Positions 44,351 to 53,865 of a stretch of 64,000 nt of DNA are shown piece by piece (the stretch's first letter is position 1; the number at the start of each line of letters is the position of its first letter). The stretch lies in the NCBI RefSeq assembly GCF_002831665.1, contig NZ_CP025118.1, forward strand, positions 3,534,001 through 3,598,000, given 5' to 3'. The DNA is from Lacinutrix sp. Bg11-31. GTDB taxonomy: Bacteria; Bacteroidota; Bacteroidia; Flavobacteriales; Flavobacteriaceae. The notes beneath the pieces were generated by a model. It ran no database searches. It saw only the letters and a list, made by a program, of their open reading frames with translations, and was not told the DNA's origin. Both the position numbers and the translations under genes were made by a program.

Positions 44351-45124
44351 ATGAATTTTTCTGAAATAGAAAAGAAAATAGAAGCAAATAAGGTTTTAGA
44401 TTTTGGAACAATTTTTAACAAGTCTATAGAGTTGTTTAAGAAAAGTTGGATGCATGGGTTGTCGTTACAACTGGTTGCATTTGTAATTATTATTCCTTTT
44501 ATATTAATTTTTTATATTCCATTTGTAATGGCTATAGTTGCAAACTCTGAAAATGGGCAAATGAATCCTGATGATATGTCTGTGCTTTTAGGAGGTTTTT
44601 CTATTTTATATATGGGAGTTTTTATTATAGGTATTTTGCTGCTTAGTGTAGTAACTGTCGCTATGCGTGCAGCCTTTTTTAAAGATTTAGCATCAATAGA
44701 TAGAGGAGAAACGGTAAGTTTTAAATCGTTATTTTACTTTTTTAAAACGCCTTATTTAACTAATATTTCTCTATTAATGTTAGCGAGTATGGCAATTTCA
44801 ATAGTAGCAATGCTATTATGTTATTTACCTTTGTTTTATGTTATGGTTCCAATGTCATTCTTTATTGTAATTTTTGCATTTAATCCGGAATTAACAGTTT
44901 CAGAAATTATTAAATTGAGCTTTAAATTAGGGCATAAAAAATGGCTAATTACTTTTGGGTTAGTTATGGTATCTTCATTGTTAGCTTCTATGGTAGGAAT
45001 GTTATTATGTGGAATAGGAATTATTGTTACAGCAGCTTTTGCAGATCATCCATTATACTTTATATATAAAGAAGTTATAGGGGAAGATACTGCTGATTCT
45101 GTCGAGAAAATAGGTATTGAATAA
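44351..45124 (+). CDS. Multi-spanning membrane protein, unknown function
   Basis: A 257-residue protein with about five or six hydrophobic helices. The N-terminal VLDFGTIFNKSIELFKKSW and the phrase SFKLGHKKWLITFGLVM recall a family of flavobacterial integral membrane proteins. No catalytic motif. It has its own -7 box (TACATTTG, 44313-44320) and its own terminator, so it is a single-gene unit. Confidence 0.7.
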   Translation: MNFSEIEKKIEANKVLDFGTIFNKSIELFKKSWMHGLSLQLVAFVIIIPFILIFYIPFVMAIVANSENGQMNPDDMSVLLGGFSILYMGVFIIGILLLSVVTVAMRAAFFKDLASIDRGETVSFKSLFYFFKTPYLTNISLLMLASMAISIVAMLLCYLPLFYVMVPMSFFIVIFAFNPELTVSEIIKLSFKLGHKKWLITFGLVMVSSLLASMVGMLLCGIGIIVTAAFADHPLYFIYKEVIGEDTADSVEKIGIE

Positions 45125-45129
45125 ATTGT

Positions 45130-45157
45130 AAAAAGCCTTGTTTTTCAAGGCTTTTTA
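45130..45157 (+). terminator. Terminator before topA
   Basis: AAAAAGCCTTG, loop tttt, CAAGGCTTTTT; a short perfect stem. Confidence 0.85.
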
Positions 45158-45214
45158 TTTGGTGTATATATAATGGTATAGTATTTTAATTAGGTTCATA
45201 TATTTTTTTTGCTA

Positions 45215-45222
45215 TACCTTTG
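45215..45222 (+). promoter_or_regulatory. -7 box of topA
   Basis: TACCTTTG matches TAnnTTTG exactly, 19 bp before the ATG at 45242. No clear -33 TTG. Confidence 0.55.
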
Positions 45223-45241
45223 CACTCATAAAAAATGAAAA

Positions 45242-47758
45242 ATGGCTAAGAATTTAGTAATAGTTGAGTCACCTGCGAAAGCAAAAACAATCGAAAAATT
45301 TCTTGGAAAAGATTTTAAAGTAGAATCGAGTTATGGGCACATTTCCGATTTGCCTTCTAAAGAATTGGGCGTTGATGTAGAAGGTGATTTTGATCCAAAA
45401 TACGAAGTATCCTCAGATAAAAAAGCAATTGTAAAAAAGCTTAAAGATTTAGCGAAAAAAGCAGAAATGGTTTGGTTGGCTAGTGATGAGGATCGAGAGG
45501 GTGAAGCTATTGCTTGGCACTTAGCTGAGTCTTTAGGTTTGGTTAAAGAGAAAACCAAACGTATTGTTTTTCATGAGATTACTAAGTCTGCAATACAAAA
45601 AGCAGTAGAAAACCCAAGACAGATAGATTACGATTTGGTAGATGCACAACAAGCACGTCGTGTATTAGATAGAATTGTAGGTTACGAGTTGTCTCCAGTG
45701 TTATGGAGAAAAGTAAAAGGAGGTTTATCTGCAGGACGAGTGCAATCGGTTTCAGTTAGATTGATTGTAGAGCGTGAAAAAGAAATTAATGAGTTTAAGG
45801 CTGAAGCATCTTATAGAATTGATGCTGAGTTTTCAAACGAAGAAGGACAATCGTTTAAAGCAAAATTGCCAAAATCGATTAAAACAAAAGCAGAAGCTTT
45901 AAAGTTTTTAGAGCAAAATGCAAATACTACGTTTAAGGTTTCAGACTTAGAGAAAAAACCAGCAAAGAAATCACCTTCTGCACCATTTACAACTTCAACA
46001 TTACAACAAGAAGCATCAAGGAAATTATATTTTTCAGTAAGTAAAACCATGACTATGGCACAACGTCTATACGAAGCCGGTTTAATTACTTATATGAGAA
46101 CAGATAGTGTAAATTTATCTAACGAAGCAAAGCAAGGCGCAGCAAAAGAAATTATTGATGCTTACGGAAAAGAATACGCAAAAGAACGTAATTATAAAGG
46201 AAAGTCTAAAGGAGCGCAAGAAGCTCACGAAGCCATTAGACCAACAAATTTTGCAGTACACACTGCAGGTTTAGATTACGACCAAACAAGATTATACGAG
46301 TTAATTTGGAAACGTGCTATTGCATCGCAAATGAGCGAAGCAAAACTAGAGCGTACCAATGTAAAAATAAATGCTGCAGCACATAAGCAAACCTTTACTG
46401 CTAATGGAGAGGTGATTACTTTCGATGGATTTTTAAAAGTCTATTTAGAAGGTACAGATGATGAGGATTTAGAGCAGCAAGAAGGGATGTTGCCAGCAAT
46501 GAAAATTGGTGAAACATTATTAAACAATAATATTACAGCTACCGAACGTTACACAAGAGCACCTTATAGATTTACAGAAGCATCACTTGTAAAGAAATTA
46601 GAAGAACTTGGTATTGGTAGACCCTCTACATATGCGCCAACAATTTCTACTATTCAAAATAGAAACTACGTAGAGAAAGGGACGATTGAAGGTGTCGAAC
46701 GTAATTACACACAATTGGTTCTTGAAAGCGGAAATGTAAAAGATAATTTACTTACAGAAAAAGTAGGTTCAGATAAAGGAAAATTAGTACCAACAGATAT
46801 TGGTATTATTGTAACCAACTTCTTGGTAAATCATTTTTCAAGTATTTTAGATTACAGTTTTACAGCTAATGTAGAAGATCAGTTTGATGATATTGCAGAT
46901 GGTAAAGCAGACTGGAAAGATGTAATGAAGGCTTTTTATAAAGACTTTCATCCAAGAGTTGTTGATGTACAGGAAAATGCAGAAAGAGAATCTGGAGAAC
47001 GTATTTTAGGAGAAGACCCTAAATCTGGAAAGCGCGTAAGTGTGCGTTTAGGTAAGTTTGGGCCAATGGTGCAAATGGGAATGTCGGACGACGAAGAAGG
47101 CCCAACTTATGCAAGTCTAAGTCCAGATCAACAATTAGGAAGTATCACTTTTGAAGAAGCTATGGATTTATTCCAGCTTCCTAAAAACTTAGGGACTTAC
47201 GAAGATTTAGAAGTTGCTGTTAATAATGGTCGTTTTGGACCTTATGTGAAATTTGGTGAAGCTTATGTTTCGTTACCAAAAGGTACAGATCCTTTAACAG
47301 TAGAGCTGAATGATGCTATTGTATTAATTAAAGAGAAGCAAGAAGCAGATGCTCCTATTTACATGTATAAGGATTTACCTGTGCAAAAAGGGAAAGGACG
47401 TTTTGGACCATTTATAAAATGGAATAACATGTTTATTAATGTAAACAAAAAGTATGATTGGGATAACTTATCTGATACTGATATTGTTGAGTTAATAGAA
47501 GTAAAGATTCAAAAAGAAATTGATAAGGTTATCCATAATTGGGAAGATGAAGGTATTCGTGTTGAAAAAGCACGCTGGGGAAGGTTCAATATTTTACAAG
47601 GTAAAGTGAAAATTGAATTACCTAAAACAACAGATGCCCCAGCTTTAACTTTAGAAGAAGTGAAAGCTATTCTTGAGAAAAACGCACCAAAGAAGAAGAA
47701 AAAAGCAGTCAAAAAGAAACCTGCGACTAAGAAGAAAACTACAGCAAAAAAGAAATAA
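45242..47758 (+). CDS. topA: DNA topoisomerase I
   Basis: The type IA enzyme that relaxes negative supercoils. TOPRIM motifs LVIVESPAKAKTIEKFLG and ASDEDREGEAIAWH are at the N terminus; the active-site Tyr is in AGLITYMRTDS. Instead of zinc ribbons, the C-terminal part holds several GKFGPM/GRFGPYVKFG repeats (about residues 600-720), and the tail is a Lys-rich run (about 25 basic residues). Length 838. Confidence 0.97.
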   Translation: MAKNLVIVESPAKAKTIEKFLGKDFKVESSYGHISDLPSKELGVDVEGDFDPKYEVSSDKKAIVKKLKDLAKKAEMVWLASDEDREGEAIAWHLAESLGLVKEKTKRIVFHEITKSAIQKAVENPRQIDYDLVDAQQARRVLDRIVGYELSPVLWRKVKGGLSAGRVQSVSVRLIVEREKEINEFKAEASYRIDAEFSNEEGQSFKAKLPKSIKTKAEALKFLEQNANTTFKVSDLEKKPAKKSPSAPFTTSTLQQEASRKLYFSVSKTMTMAQRLYEAGLITYMRTDSVNLSNEAKQGAAKEIIDAYGKEYAKERNYKGKSKGAQEAHEAIRPTNFAVHTAGLDYDQTRLYELIWKRAIASQMSEAKLERTNVKINAAAHKQTFTANGEVITFDGFLKVYLEGTDDEDLEQQEGMLPAMKIGETLLNNNITATERYTRAPYRFTEASLVKKLEELGIGRPSTYAPTISTIQNRNYVEKGTIEGVERNYTQLVLESGNVKDNLLTEKVGSDKGKLVPTDIGIIVTNFLVNHFSSILDYSFTANVEDQFDDIADGKADWKDVMKAFYKDFHPRVVDVQENAERESGERILGEDPKSGKRVSVRLGKFGPMVQMGMSDDEEGPTYASLSPDQQLGSITFEEAMDLFQLPKNLGTYEDLEVAVNNGRFGPYVKFGEAYVSLPKGTDPLTVELNDAIVLIKEKQEADAPIYMYKDLPVQKGKGRFGPFIKWNNMFINVNKKYDWDNLSDTDIVELIEVKIQKEIDKVIHNWEDEGIRVEKARWGRFNILQGKVKIELPKTTDAPALTLEEVKAILEKNAPKKKKKAVKKKPATKKKTTAKKK

Positions 47759-47761
47759 CAT

Positions 47762-48928
47762 ATGAACTTTAATTTCTTGTCTCCAGTATCAGATGCGGTT
47801 TTAGCTCATAACGAGTTATTAACAATGCAGGCTTTAGGGAGAAAATTAAGGATTCACTCAACACAACAAGGAATTCCTGATTTAGAAGGCGTTTCGGTTG
47901 CTATTATCGGTGTTTTAGAAAATAGAAACGATGTTAATTACATAGGTGAAGAATTTCAGCTTAATGAAGTTCGGAAATCTTTTTATGCATTATTTCCTGG
48001 GAGTTGGAACACAATTATTGCGGATTTAGGAGATATTAATAGAGGTGAGTCTGTGGAGGATACTTATTTTGCCCTAAAGACAACTGTTTCGATTCTAGTT
48101 CAGAAAAAAATTATTCCAGTTATTTTAGGTGGAAGCCAAGATTTAACCTATGCCATTTATCGTGCTTACGATAATTTAATGCCAATGGTTAATATTGTTA
48201 ATGTCGATTCGCGTTTCGACATAGGTGATTCGGCTAAGCCAATTAAAAATAATAGTTTTATAGGTAAAGTGATATTAGATGAGCCTTATAATTTATTTAA
48301 TTATGCAACCTTAGGTTATCAAACCTATTTTAATTCGCAAGAAGAAATAGATTTAATGGAGCGTTTATATTTTGAAGCGTATCGATTAGGTGAAATATCT
48401 AACGATATCACTATTGCAGAGCCAGTTATGCGAGATGCAAATGTGGTAAGTATAGATCTTGGCGTTGTAAAAGCTTCAGAAGTAAGTTTAAAACAAAGGC
48501 TTTCTCCAAATGGTTTAGATGGAAAAGAGATATGCGCTATGGCACGTTATGCAGGAATAAGTAATAAGGTTTCAACATTTGGTATATTCGAGTATAAACC
48601 GTCTTATGACGATGAAGTAACAGCAATGTTAATATCGCAAATGTTGTGGTATTTTATTGAAGGTGTAAACTGTAGGATAAAAGATGACGACTTTTTAGAT
48701 GATAATAATCATCAAAAATTCACTACTTTAGCGGACGCTGAAGAATTAGTATTCTATAAAAGCACTAAAACAGGAAGATGGTGGATAGAAATACCTTTTT
48801 TAGCAAATGTTAATAATAAATTAAAAAAGCATACGTTATTACCTTGCACGCACAAAGATTATTTAGAGGCATGTAATGGTAAAATACCAGATAGATGGTA
48901 TAAAGCGTATCAAAAGAATAGTGTATAA
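47762..48928 (+). CDS. Arginase-family protein, metal site degenerate
   Basis: A 388-residue protein with the ureohydrolase fold, usually named formimidoylglutamase. The metal-binding motifs are altered: GGSQD (123-127) replaces GGDHS, NVDSRFD (147-153) replaces DAHxD, and SIDLGVV (230-236) replaces SxDxDxxDP. Most Mn ligands are thus missing, and it is probably not an active hydrolase. It starts 3 bp after topA and precedes gldK, a gene order I recall from other flavobacteria. A non-catalytic role is possible. Confidence 0.8.
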   Translation: MNFNFLSPVSDAVLAHNELLTMQALGRKLRIHSTQQGIPDLEGVSVAIIGVLENRNDVNYIGEEFQLNEVRKSFYALFPGSWNTIIADLGDINRGESVEDTYFALKTTVSILVQKKIIPVILGGSQDLTYAIYRAYDNLMPMVNIVNVDSRFDIGDSAKPIKNNSFIGKVILDEPYNLFNYATLGYQTYFNSQEEIDLMERLYFEAYRLGEISNDITIAEPVMRDANVVSIDLGVVKASEVSLKQRLSPNGLDGKEICAMARYAGISNKVSTFGIFEYKPSYDDEVTAMLISQMLWYFIEGVNCRIKDDDFLDDNNHQKFTTLADAEELVFYKSTKTGRWWIEIPFLANVNNKLKKHTLLPCTHKDYLEACNGKIPDRWYKAYQKNSV

Positions 48929-49016
48929 TTATTGGAAATCGCTCAATTTTAACAGTTCGTTAATCGTTTAAAAGTAATTTTAACACGTTTAAATGTAATT
49001 ATTTTCCTTTAAAAAG

Positions 49017-49047
49017 TTGTTTTTTAAATAATATATAAATATGTTTA
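49017..49047 (+). promoter_or_regulatory. Possible promoter of the gldKLMN operon
   Basis: TTG (49017-49019), 20 bp, TATGTTTA (49040-49047), one base off the -7 consensus. It lies 45 bp before the gldK start. Confidence 0.45.
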
Positions 49048-49092
49048 CGCTCTTGAAAATTTAGGAGTATATAATTAACCTCGAGTTTTATA

Positions 49093-50466
49093 ATGAATAT
49101 GAAGAAGTTTGTATTATTAACAGTAGTTTTAACACTTTTAGCCGGTTGTGGTTCTAAAGACAAAGGTCAATTAGTTGGTGTTAAAGGAAAGAAATGGCAT
49201 CCAGAGAAGCCTTACGGTATGACTTTGGTACCTGGAGGAGCATTTATTATGGGTAAAGCTGATGATGATTTAGCTGGAATTCAAGATGCACCTGCAAAAA
49301 CCGTTACGGTAAGAGCTTTCTACATGGATGAAACAGAAATCACTAATAGTGAGTATCGCCAATTTGTAGAATGGGTTAGAGACTCTACAATTAGAACTAA
49401 ATTAGCGATTTTAGCTGATGAAGTTGGAGAAACTGGTGAGAGTGGAGAACCAGGTGTTGGTCAATTTGCATTTAAAGACGCAAATGAGGAGGAGATGACT
49501 CCTTACGAGAAATACATGTTAGACAACTATAGTGGTCTTGGTGAAACAGGTTACGAAGGAAGAAAATTAAATCATGATGTAGATTTGATTTTTGATACTG
49601 CAGAATATCCAGACGAATATTACGTAGAAGTAATGGATACTATGTATTTACCTATAGAAGAGTCTTACAACGGTCAGCGTACTTGGGATGTCACTAAATT
49701 TAAGTTCCAATATTCTTACATGGATATTGAAAAAGCAGCAAAAAACAAAAACTTACGTCGTAAAGATGTTATTATAAAAGAAGAAGTAGAAATCTATCCA
49801 GATACTACAGCTTGGATTAGAGATTTCGCTTATTCTTATAATGAGCCTATGCACAACGATTATTTCTGGCACGATGCTTATGGAGATTATCCTGTAGTTG
49901 GTGTGTCTTGGAAACAAGCAAAAGCTTTTTGTCAGTGGAGAACACTAGTTCACAACTCTTACAGAAAAGAAAAGAAAAGACATTACGTAAACTCTTATCG
50001 TTTACCTTCTGAAGCAGAATGGGAATACGCAGCTAGAGGAGGTTTGCAAGCAGCAACCTTTCCTTGGGGAGGACCATATGCTAAGAACGACAGAGGTTGT
50101 TTTATGGCAAACTTTAAACCATTACGTGGAGATTACGCAGCAGATCAAGCATTATATACGGTAGAAGCAGATGCTTTCGAGCCTAACGATTTTAACTTAT
50201 ATAATATGGCAGGAAATGTTTCTGAATGGGTAAATGCATCTTACGATCCAAGTTCTTATGAACACATGTCTACAATTAATCCAAGTGTAAACGAAGCTAG
50301 TAACCAACGTAAAGTAGTTAGAGGTGGTTCTTGGAAAGATGTTGCATACTTCTTACAAGTAAGTTCAAGAGATTACGAATATGCAGATTCTGCAAGAAGT
50401 TATATTGGCTTTAGAACAGTTCAAGATTATATGGGAACTGAAGTTACTGCTAACTCAAGACGTTAA
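49093..50466 (+). CDS. gldK: Gliding/T9SS lipoprotein GldK
   Basis: A 457-residue outer-membrane lipoprotein (lipobox LAGC, near residue 17). The body is a formylglycine-generating-enzyme/sulfatase-modifying fold (PGGAFIMGKADDD, YRLPSEAEWEYAARGG, NMAGNVSEWV, VVRGGSWKD). GldK and GldN form the periplasmic ring of the type IX secretion system. First gene of gldKLMN. The start may also be the ATG at 49099. Confidence 0.95.
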   Translation: MNMKKFVLLTVVLTLLAGCGSKDKGQLVGVKGKKWHPEKPYGMTLVPGGAFIMGKADDDLAGIQDAPAKTVTVRAFYMDETEITNSEYRQFVEWVRDSTIRTKLAILADEVGETGESGEPGVGQFAFKDANEEEMTPYEKYMLDNYSGLGETGYEGRKLNHDVDLIFDTAEYPDEYYVEVMDTMYLPIEESYNGQRTWDVTKFKFQYSYMDIEKAAKNKNLRRKDVIIKEEVEIYPDTTAWIRDFAYSYNEPMHNDYFWHDAYGDYPVVGVSWKQAKAFCQWRTLVHNSYRKEKKRHYVNSYRLPSEAEWEYAARGGLQAATFPWGGPYAKNDRGCFMANFKPLRGDYAADQALYTVEADAFEPNDFNLYNMAGNVSEWVNASYDPSSYEHMSTINPSVNEASNQRKVVRGGSWKDVAYFLQVSSRDYEYADSARSYIGFRTVQDYMGTEVTANSRR

Positions 50467-50519
50467 TAAATAAACCTTACTAAAATTAATAAAAAACTAA
50501 AAACTAAAACTTAGAAATT

Positions 50520-51155
50520 ATGGCACAAAAAGGTAAAATCACAGTAACTAATATGATTTATGGATTAGGAGCAGCAATTGTAATTGTTGGAGCCTTGTTT
50601 AAAATTCAACACTGGCCTTATGGTTCAGAAATATTAACGTTAGGAATGATTGTGGAAGCTTTAGTATTTACATATTCTGCATTCGAAAGACAAACAGCAG
50701 ATACAGACTGGTCTTTAGTTTATCCAGAATTAGCTGGAGGAATGACTACAACAAAAAAAGGAAAAATAGAAGAGCCTAAAGATGCTGAAGGTTTATTATC
50801 GAAAAAATTAGACAACTTATTAAAAGATGCTAAAATTGATGGTGAATTAATGGCTAGCTTAGGTAATAGTATTAAAAATTTCGAAGGTGCTGCTAAAGGT
50901 ATATCTCCAACAGTAGATGCAATGTCTGCAACAAAAAAATATGGAGAGGAAATGTCTCTTGCTGCTGCACAAATGGAATCTTTAAACAGTTTATATAAAG
51001 TACAAATGGAATCTGCTAGTCGTCAAGCGACTATTAACGAGGAGTCTGTAGAAAATGCAAACAAGCTTAAAGAACAAATGCAATCTTTAGCATCTAACTT
51101 ATCTTCTTTAAATGGAGTCTATGGTGGAATGTTAACTGCAATGAACAAAAACTAA
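50520..51155 (+). CDS. gldL: Gliding/T9SS motor protein GldL
   Basis: A 211-residue inner-membrane protein with two N-terminal membrane helices (about residues 10-26 and 36-52, MIYGLGAAIVIVGALFKIQH first) and a long helical cytoplasmic tail. GldL with GldM forms the proton-driven motor of the type IX system. A conserved Glu (GMIVEALV) lies in the second helix, as expected for a proton path. Confidence 0.95.
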   Translation: MAQKGKITVTNMIYGLGAAIVIVGALFKIQHWPYGSEILTLGMIVEALVFTYSAFERQTADTDWSLVYPELAGGMTTTKKGKIEEPKDAEGLLSKKLDNLLKDAKIDGELMASLGNSIKNFEGAAKGISPTVDAMSATKKYGEEMSLAAAQMESLNSLYKVQMESASRQATINEESVENANKLKEQMQSLASNLSSLNGVYGGMLTAMNKN

Positions 51156-51195
51156 TTAGTATAACTATATTAATAACTTAAAAAACTAATTAGAC

Positions 51196-52758
51196 ATGGC
51201 AGGAGGAAAAGCATCCGCAAGGCAGAAAATGATTAACTTGATGTATTTAGTATTCATCGCAATGATGGCTATGAATATGTCAAAGGAAGTGCTATCAGCA
51301 TTTGGGCTGATGGAGGCGAAGTTCGCTGATTCTAATGAAGCAACAATCGAAAGAAATGACAAATTGTTAGCTGAGCTAGAAGGGAAAGCTGATGAGAATC
51401 CAAAAGAATTTAAAGTACCTGCAGCGCGAGCTCAACAGGTTAAAATTATTTCAGATAAATTCTACAAATACATCGAAACTCTTAAAAGAGATTTAGTAAA
51501 AAAAGGCGAATATGTATTGGATGAGAAAGGTAAATTACCATTTGAAGCAATGGATAAAACAGATATTCTTGATGAACTATGGTTTACTGGAGATCGTTTA
51601 ACTAAGAAAGGTGATGAAGTTATGACTAACATTAACGCTTATAAAAAAGCAGTTAATGATATTCTTTCTACAGACGAAAGTTATAGAGGAAGAGCCCAAG
51701 CTTTTGAAAAAACATTTAGTACAGAAAAAGTTGAGAATAAAGATGGGAAAAAAATCGATTGGTTAGCGTATAACTATCAAGGTTTTCCAGCAATTGCTTC
51801 TTACACTAAATTAACAGCGATGCAGAATGATGTTAAAGTAACAGAGTCTGATATGTTTAGTTTATTCTTAGGAAACATTGTTTCAGAAGCAACAACTTTA
51901 AATAATTACAAAGCAATTGTATTGGCTGATAAATCTGCATTTTTTGCAGGTGAAAAATTTCAAGGTAGAGTTGTAATTGGTAAGTATGCCAATGTTGCAC
52001 CAACAAAATTAGTGGTTCAAGGTAAAGAAATTGACTTATCTAAATCTATTGATTCTACTGGAGCTGCTACATTAGATTTTAATGTAGGAAATGTTGGGGA
52101 ACATGATATTAAAGGTAAGTTTACTTTTATAGAAAATGGTCAGGAGTTAGAAATCCCTATCGTTAATGCTAACTACGTAGTAGTACCAAGACCAAATTCG
52201 GCAACCATATCAGCAGATAAAATGAATGTAGTGTATAGAGGTGTTAAAAACCCAATGACTATTTCTTTTGCTGGAGTTCCAGATAATAAAGTATCTGCTA
52301 GTGCTAGTGGTTTAACTAAAGCTGGTAAATCTGGTAAATATACAATGGTACCTACTTCAGGTAAAGAGGTTACTATCATTGTAAGTGCTACTTTAGACGA
52401 TGATTCTAGAGTTAGTGATAAAGCTACTTTTAGAATTAAAGATATTCCTAAGCCTACAGGTCAATTAGCAGGTATGTCTAACGGTAAATTACCAAGAGCT
52501 AATATTGCTGCTGGTACTGTTAAAGCAGAATTACTTGATTTTGATTTCGAATTACCATTATCTGTAACAGGCTTTAAAGTAAAAGTTCCTGGACAGCCTA
52601 GTATTACTGTAAGTGGTAGTAAAATGAGTGGTCAAGCTAGAGCAGCAATTAACAAAGCAAGAAGAGGTGACGATGTTACGATTTTCGATATTAAATCAAG
52701 ATCTAGTGGACCAGCAATTAAGCCTGCATCTCCAATAGTTATAGAGTTAGCTAACTAA
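51196..52758 (+). CDS. gldM: Gliding/T9SS motor protein GldM
   Basis: A 520-residue protein with a short cytoplasmic start (MAGGKASARQKMINLMYLVF), one membrane helix and a long periplasmic part of four domains that reaches GldKN. The Arg near the start of the helix (ARQKM) is a known conserved feature. Third gene of the operon, 40 bp after gldL. Confidence 0.95.
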   Translation: MAGGKASARQKMINLMYLVFIAMMAMNMSKEVLSAFGLMEAKFADSNEATIERNDKLLAELEGKADENPKEFKVPAARAQQVKIISDKFYKYIETLKRDLVKKGEYVLDEKGKLPFEAMDKTDILDELWFTGDRLTKKGDEVMTNINAYKKAVNDILSTDESYRGRAQAFEKTFSTEKVENKDGKKIDWLAYNYQGFPAIASYTKLTAMQNDVKVTESDMFSLFLGNIVSEATTLNNYKAIVLADKSAFFAGEKFQGRVVIGKYANVAPTKLVVQGKEIDLSKSIDSTGAATLDFNVGNVGEHDIKGKFTFIENGQELEIPIVNANYVVVPRPNSATISADKMNVVYRGVKNPMTISFAGVPDNKVSASASGLTKAGKSGKYTMVPTSGKEVTIIVSATLDDDSRVSDKATFRIKDIPKPTGQLAGMSNGKLPRANIAAGTVKAELLDFDFELPLSVTGFKVKVPGQPSITVSGSKMSGQARAAINKARRGDDVTIFDIKSRSSGPAIKPASPIVIELAN

Positions 52759-52799
52759 TTAACTTTGTAATTAAATTAATAAAAAAAAAGAAGAACCAA

Positions 52800-53699
52800 A
52801 TGAACTATAAATCTTTATTAGCAGTCGTATGTGGAGTACTTATCTCTTCTAGCGCATTTGCTCAAGCTAACATTCTAAATGCTAAATCTCCATCTGAGAT
52901 TGGTGTTAGAACTGAAGAACAAAAAGCTTTAGACAACGATAAACCATTAGAATATGGTTATGTTGATGATAGAGATATTATGTTCGCTAAAATGACTTGG
53001 GAAAAAGTAGTTTTAGATGAACGTGTTAATTTCCCATTATACTATCCTGTGGATACTAATAATATTGGAAGTAACAGACGTTCTCTTTACGATGTTTTAA
53101 CTAAGGCAATCGCTGATGGTAAAATTGAAAACGTTTATAACGATTCTTATTTTTCTGCAAAGCGTACGGCAAAAGAAATGAAAGACATAACAACTAAGAT
53201 AGATACTCTAGATTACGGTTATGATCAGTTTAATGCTGAAGGTCGTGTTGATCCTGAGTATATTACTAAAACTGAAATTTCTTCTTTTCACGTAAGTGCT
53301 TACCTTATAAAAGGACTTTGGTACTTCGATAAGCGTCAAGGTGAATTAAAATATCGTTTATTAGGAATTGCACCTGCAGCTCCAGATGTAAACTTTTTAG
53401 ATTCTGATGATGCAGCTAATAGCGAACCAAACCCATTATTTTGGGTGTTCTTTCCAGATGCTAGAGAAGTATTACATGAAGCAAAATCTTTCAATGCTAA
53501 AAACAGTGCTGTACCATTTTCTTTCGACCATATTTTAAACGCACGTCGTTTTAATTCGGTTATTACAAGAGAAGAAAATGTATTCGGAGACCGTAAAGTT
53601 GAAGACTATGTTGCTGAAAATGCATTAATGCAATTGTTAGAATCAGAAAGAATTAAAGAAAAAATTAGAAACTTCGAATTAGATATGTGGTCATACTAA
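52800..53699 (+). CDS. gldN: Gliding/T9SS ring protein GldN
   Basis: A 299-residue periplasmic protein with a signal peptide ending SAFAQ. It pairs with GldK in the outer-membrane-associated ring. The stretches DDRDIMFAKMTWEKVVLDER and NPLFWVFFPDAREVL are typical. Last gene of the operon, followed by a strong terminator. Confidence 0.95.
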   Translation: MNYKSLLAVVCGVLISSSAFAQANILNAKSPSEIGVRTEEQKALDNDKPLEYGYVDDRDIMFAKMTWEKVVLDERVNFPLYYPVDTNNIGSNRRSLYDVLTKAIADGKIENVYNDSYFSAKRTAKEMKDITTKIDTLDYGYDQFNAEGRVDPEYITKTEISSFHVSAYLIKGLWYFDKRQGELKYRLLGIAPAAPDVNFLDSDDAANSEPNPLFWVFFPDAREVLHEAKSFNAKNSAVPFSFDHILNARRFNSVITREENVFGDRKVEDYVAENALMQLLESERIKEKIRNFELDMWSY

Positions 53700-53722
53700 T
53701 AAGAATATCTTAATATATTTTA

Positions 53723-53754
53723 AAACGCTCACTTGCAAAAGTGAGCGTTTTTTT
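53723..53754 (+). terminator. Terminator of gldKLMN
   Basis: AAAACGCTCACTT, loop, AAGTGAGCG and a run of seven T. Confidence 0.92.
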
Positions 53755-53820
53755 ATTTGTCATTCAAAACAGAGCGAAGAATATTTAACAAGAAATTCTT
53801 TACTCTAATATTTCTTTGTC

Positions 53821-53840
53821 ATTCCTGCGAAGGCAGGAAT
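53821..53840. repeat. Dispersed hairpin, ATTCCTGC type
   Basis: ATTCCTGC-gaag-GCAGGAAT, a perfect 8 bp stem with a 4-base loop, followed by CCACTTT. It is related to the units at 39085-39157 and to the fragment at 31215-31227. It lies 25 bp before the FAD oxidoreductase gene. Confidence 0.65.
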
Positions 53841-53865
53841 CCACTTTAATTTTTATATTAGCTAT

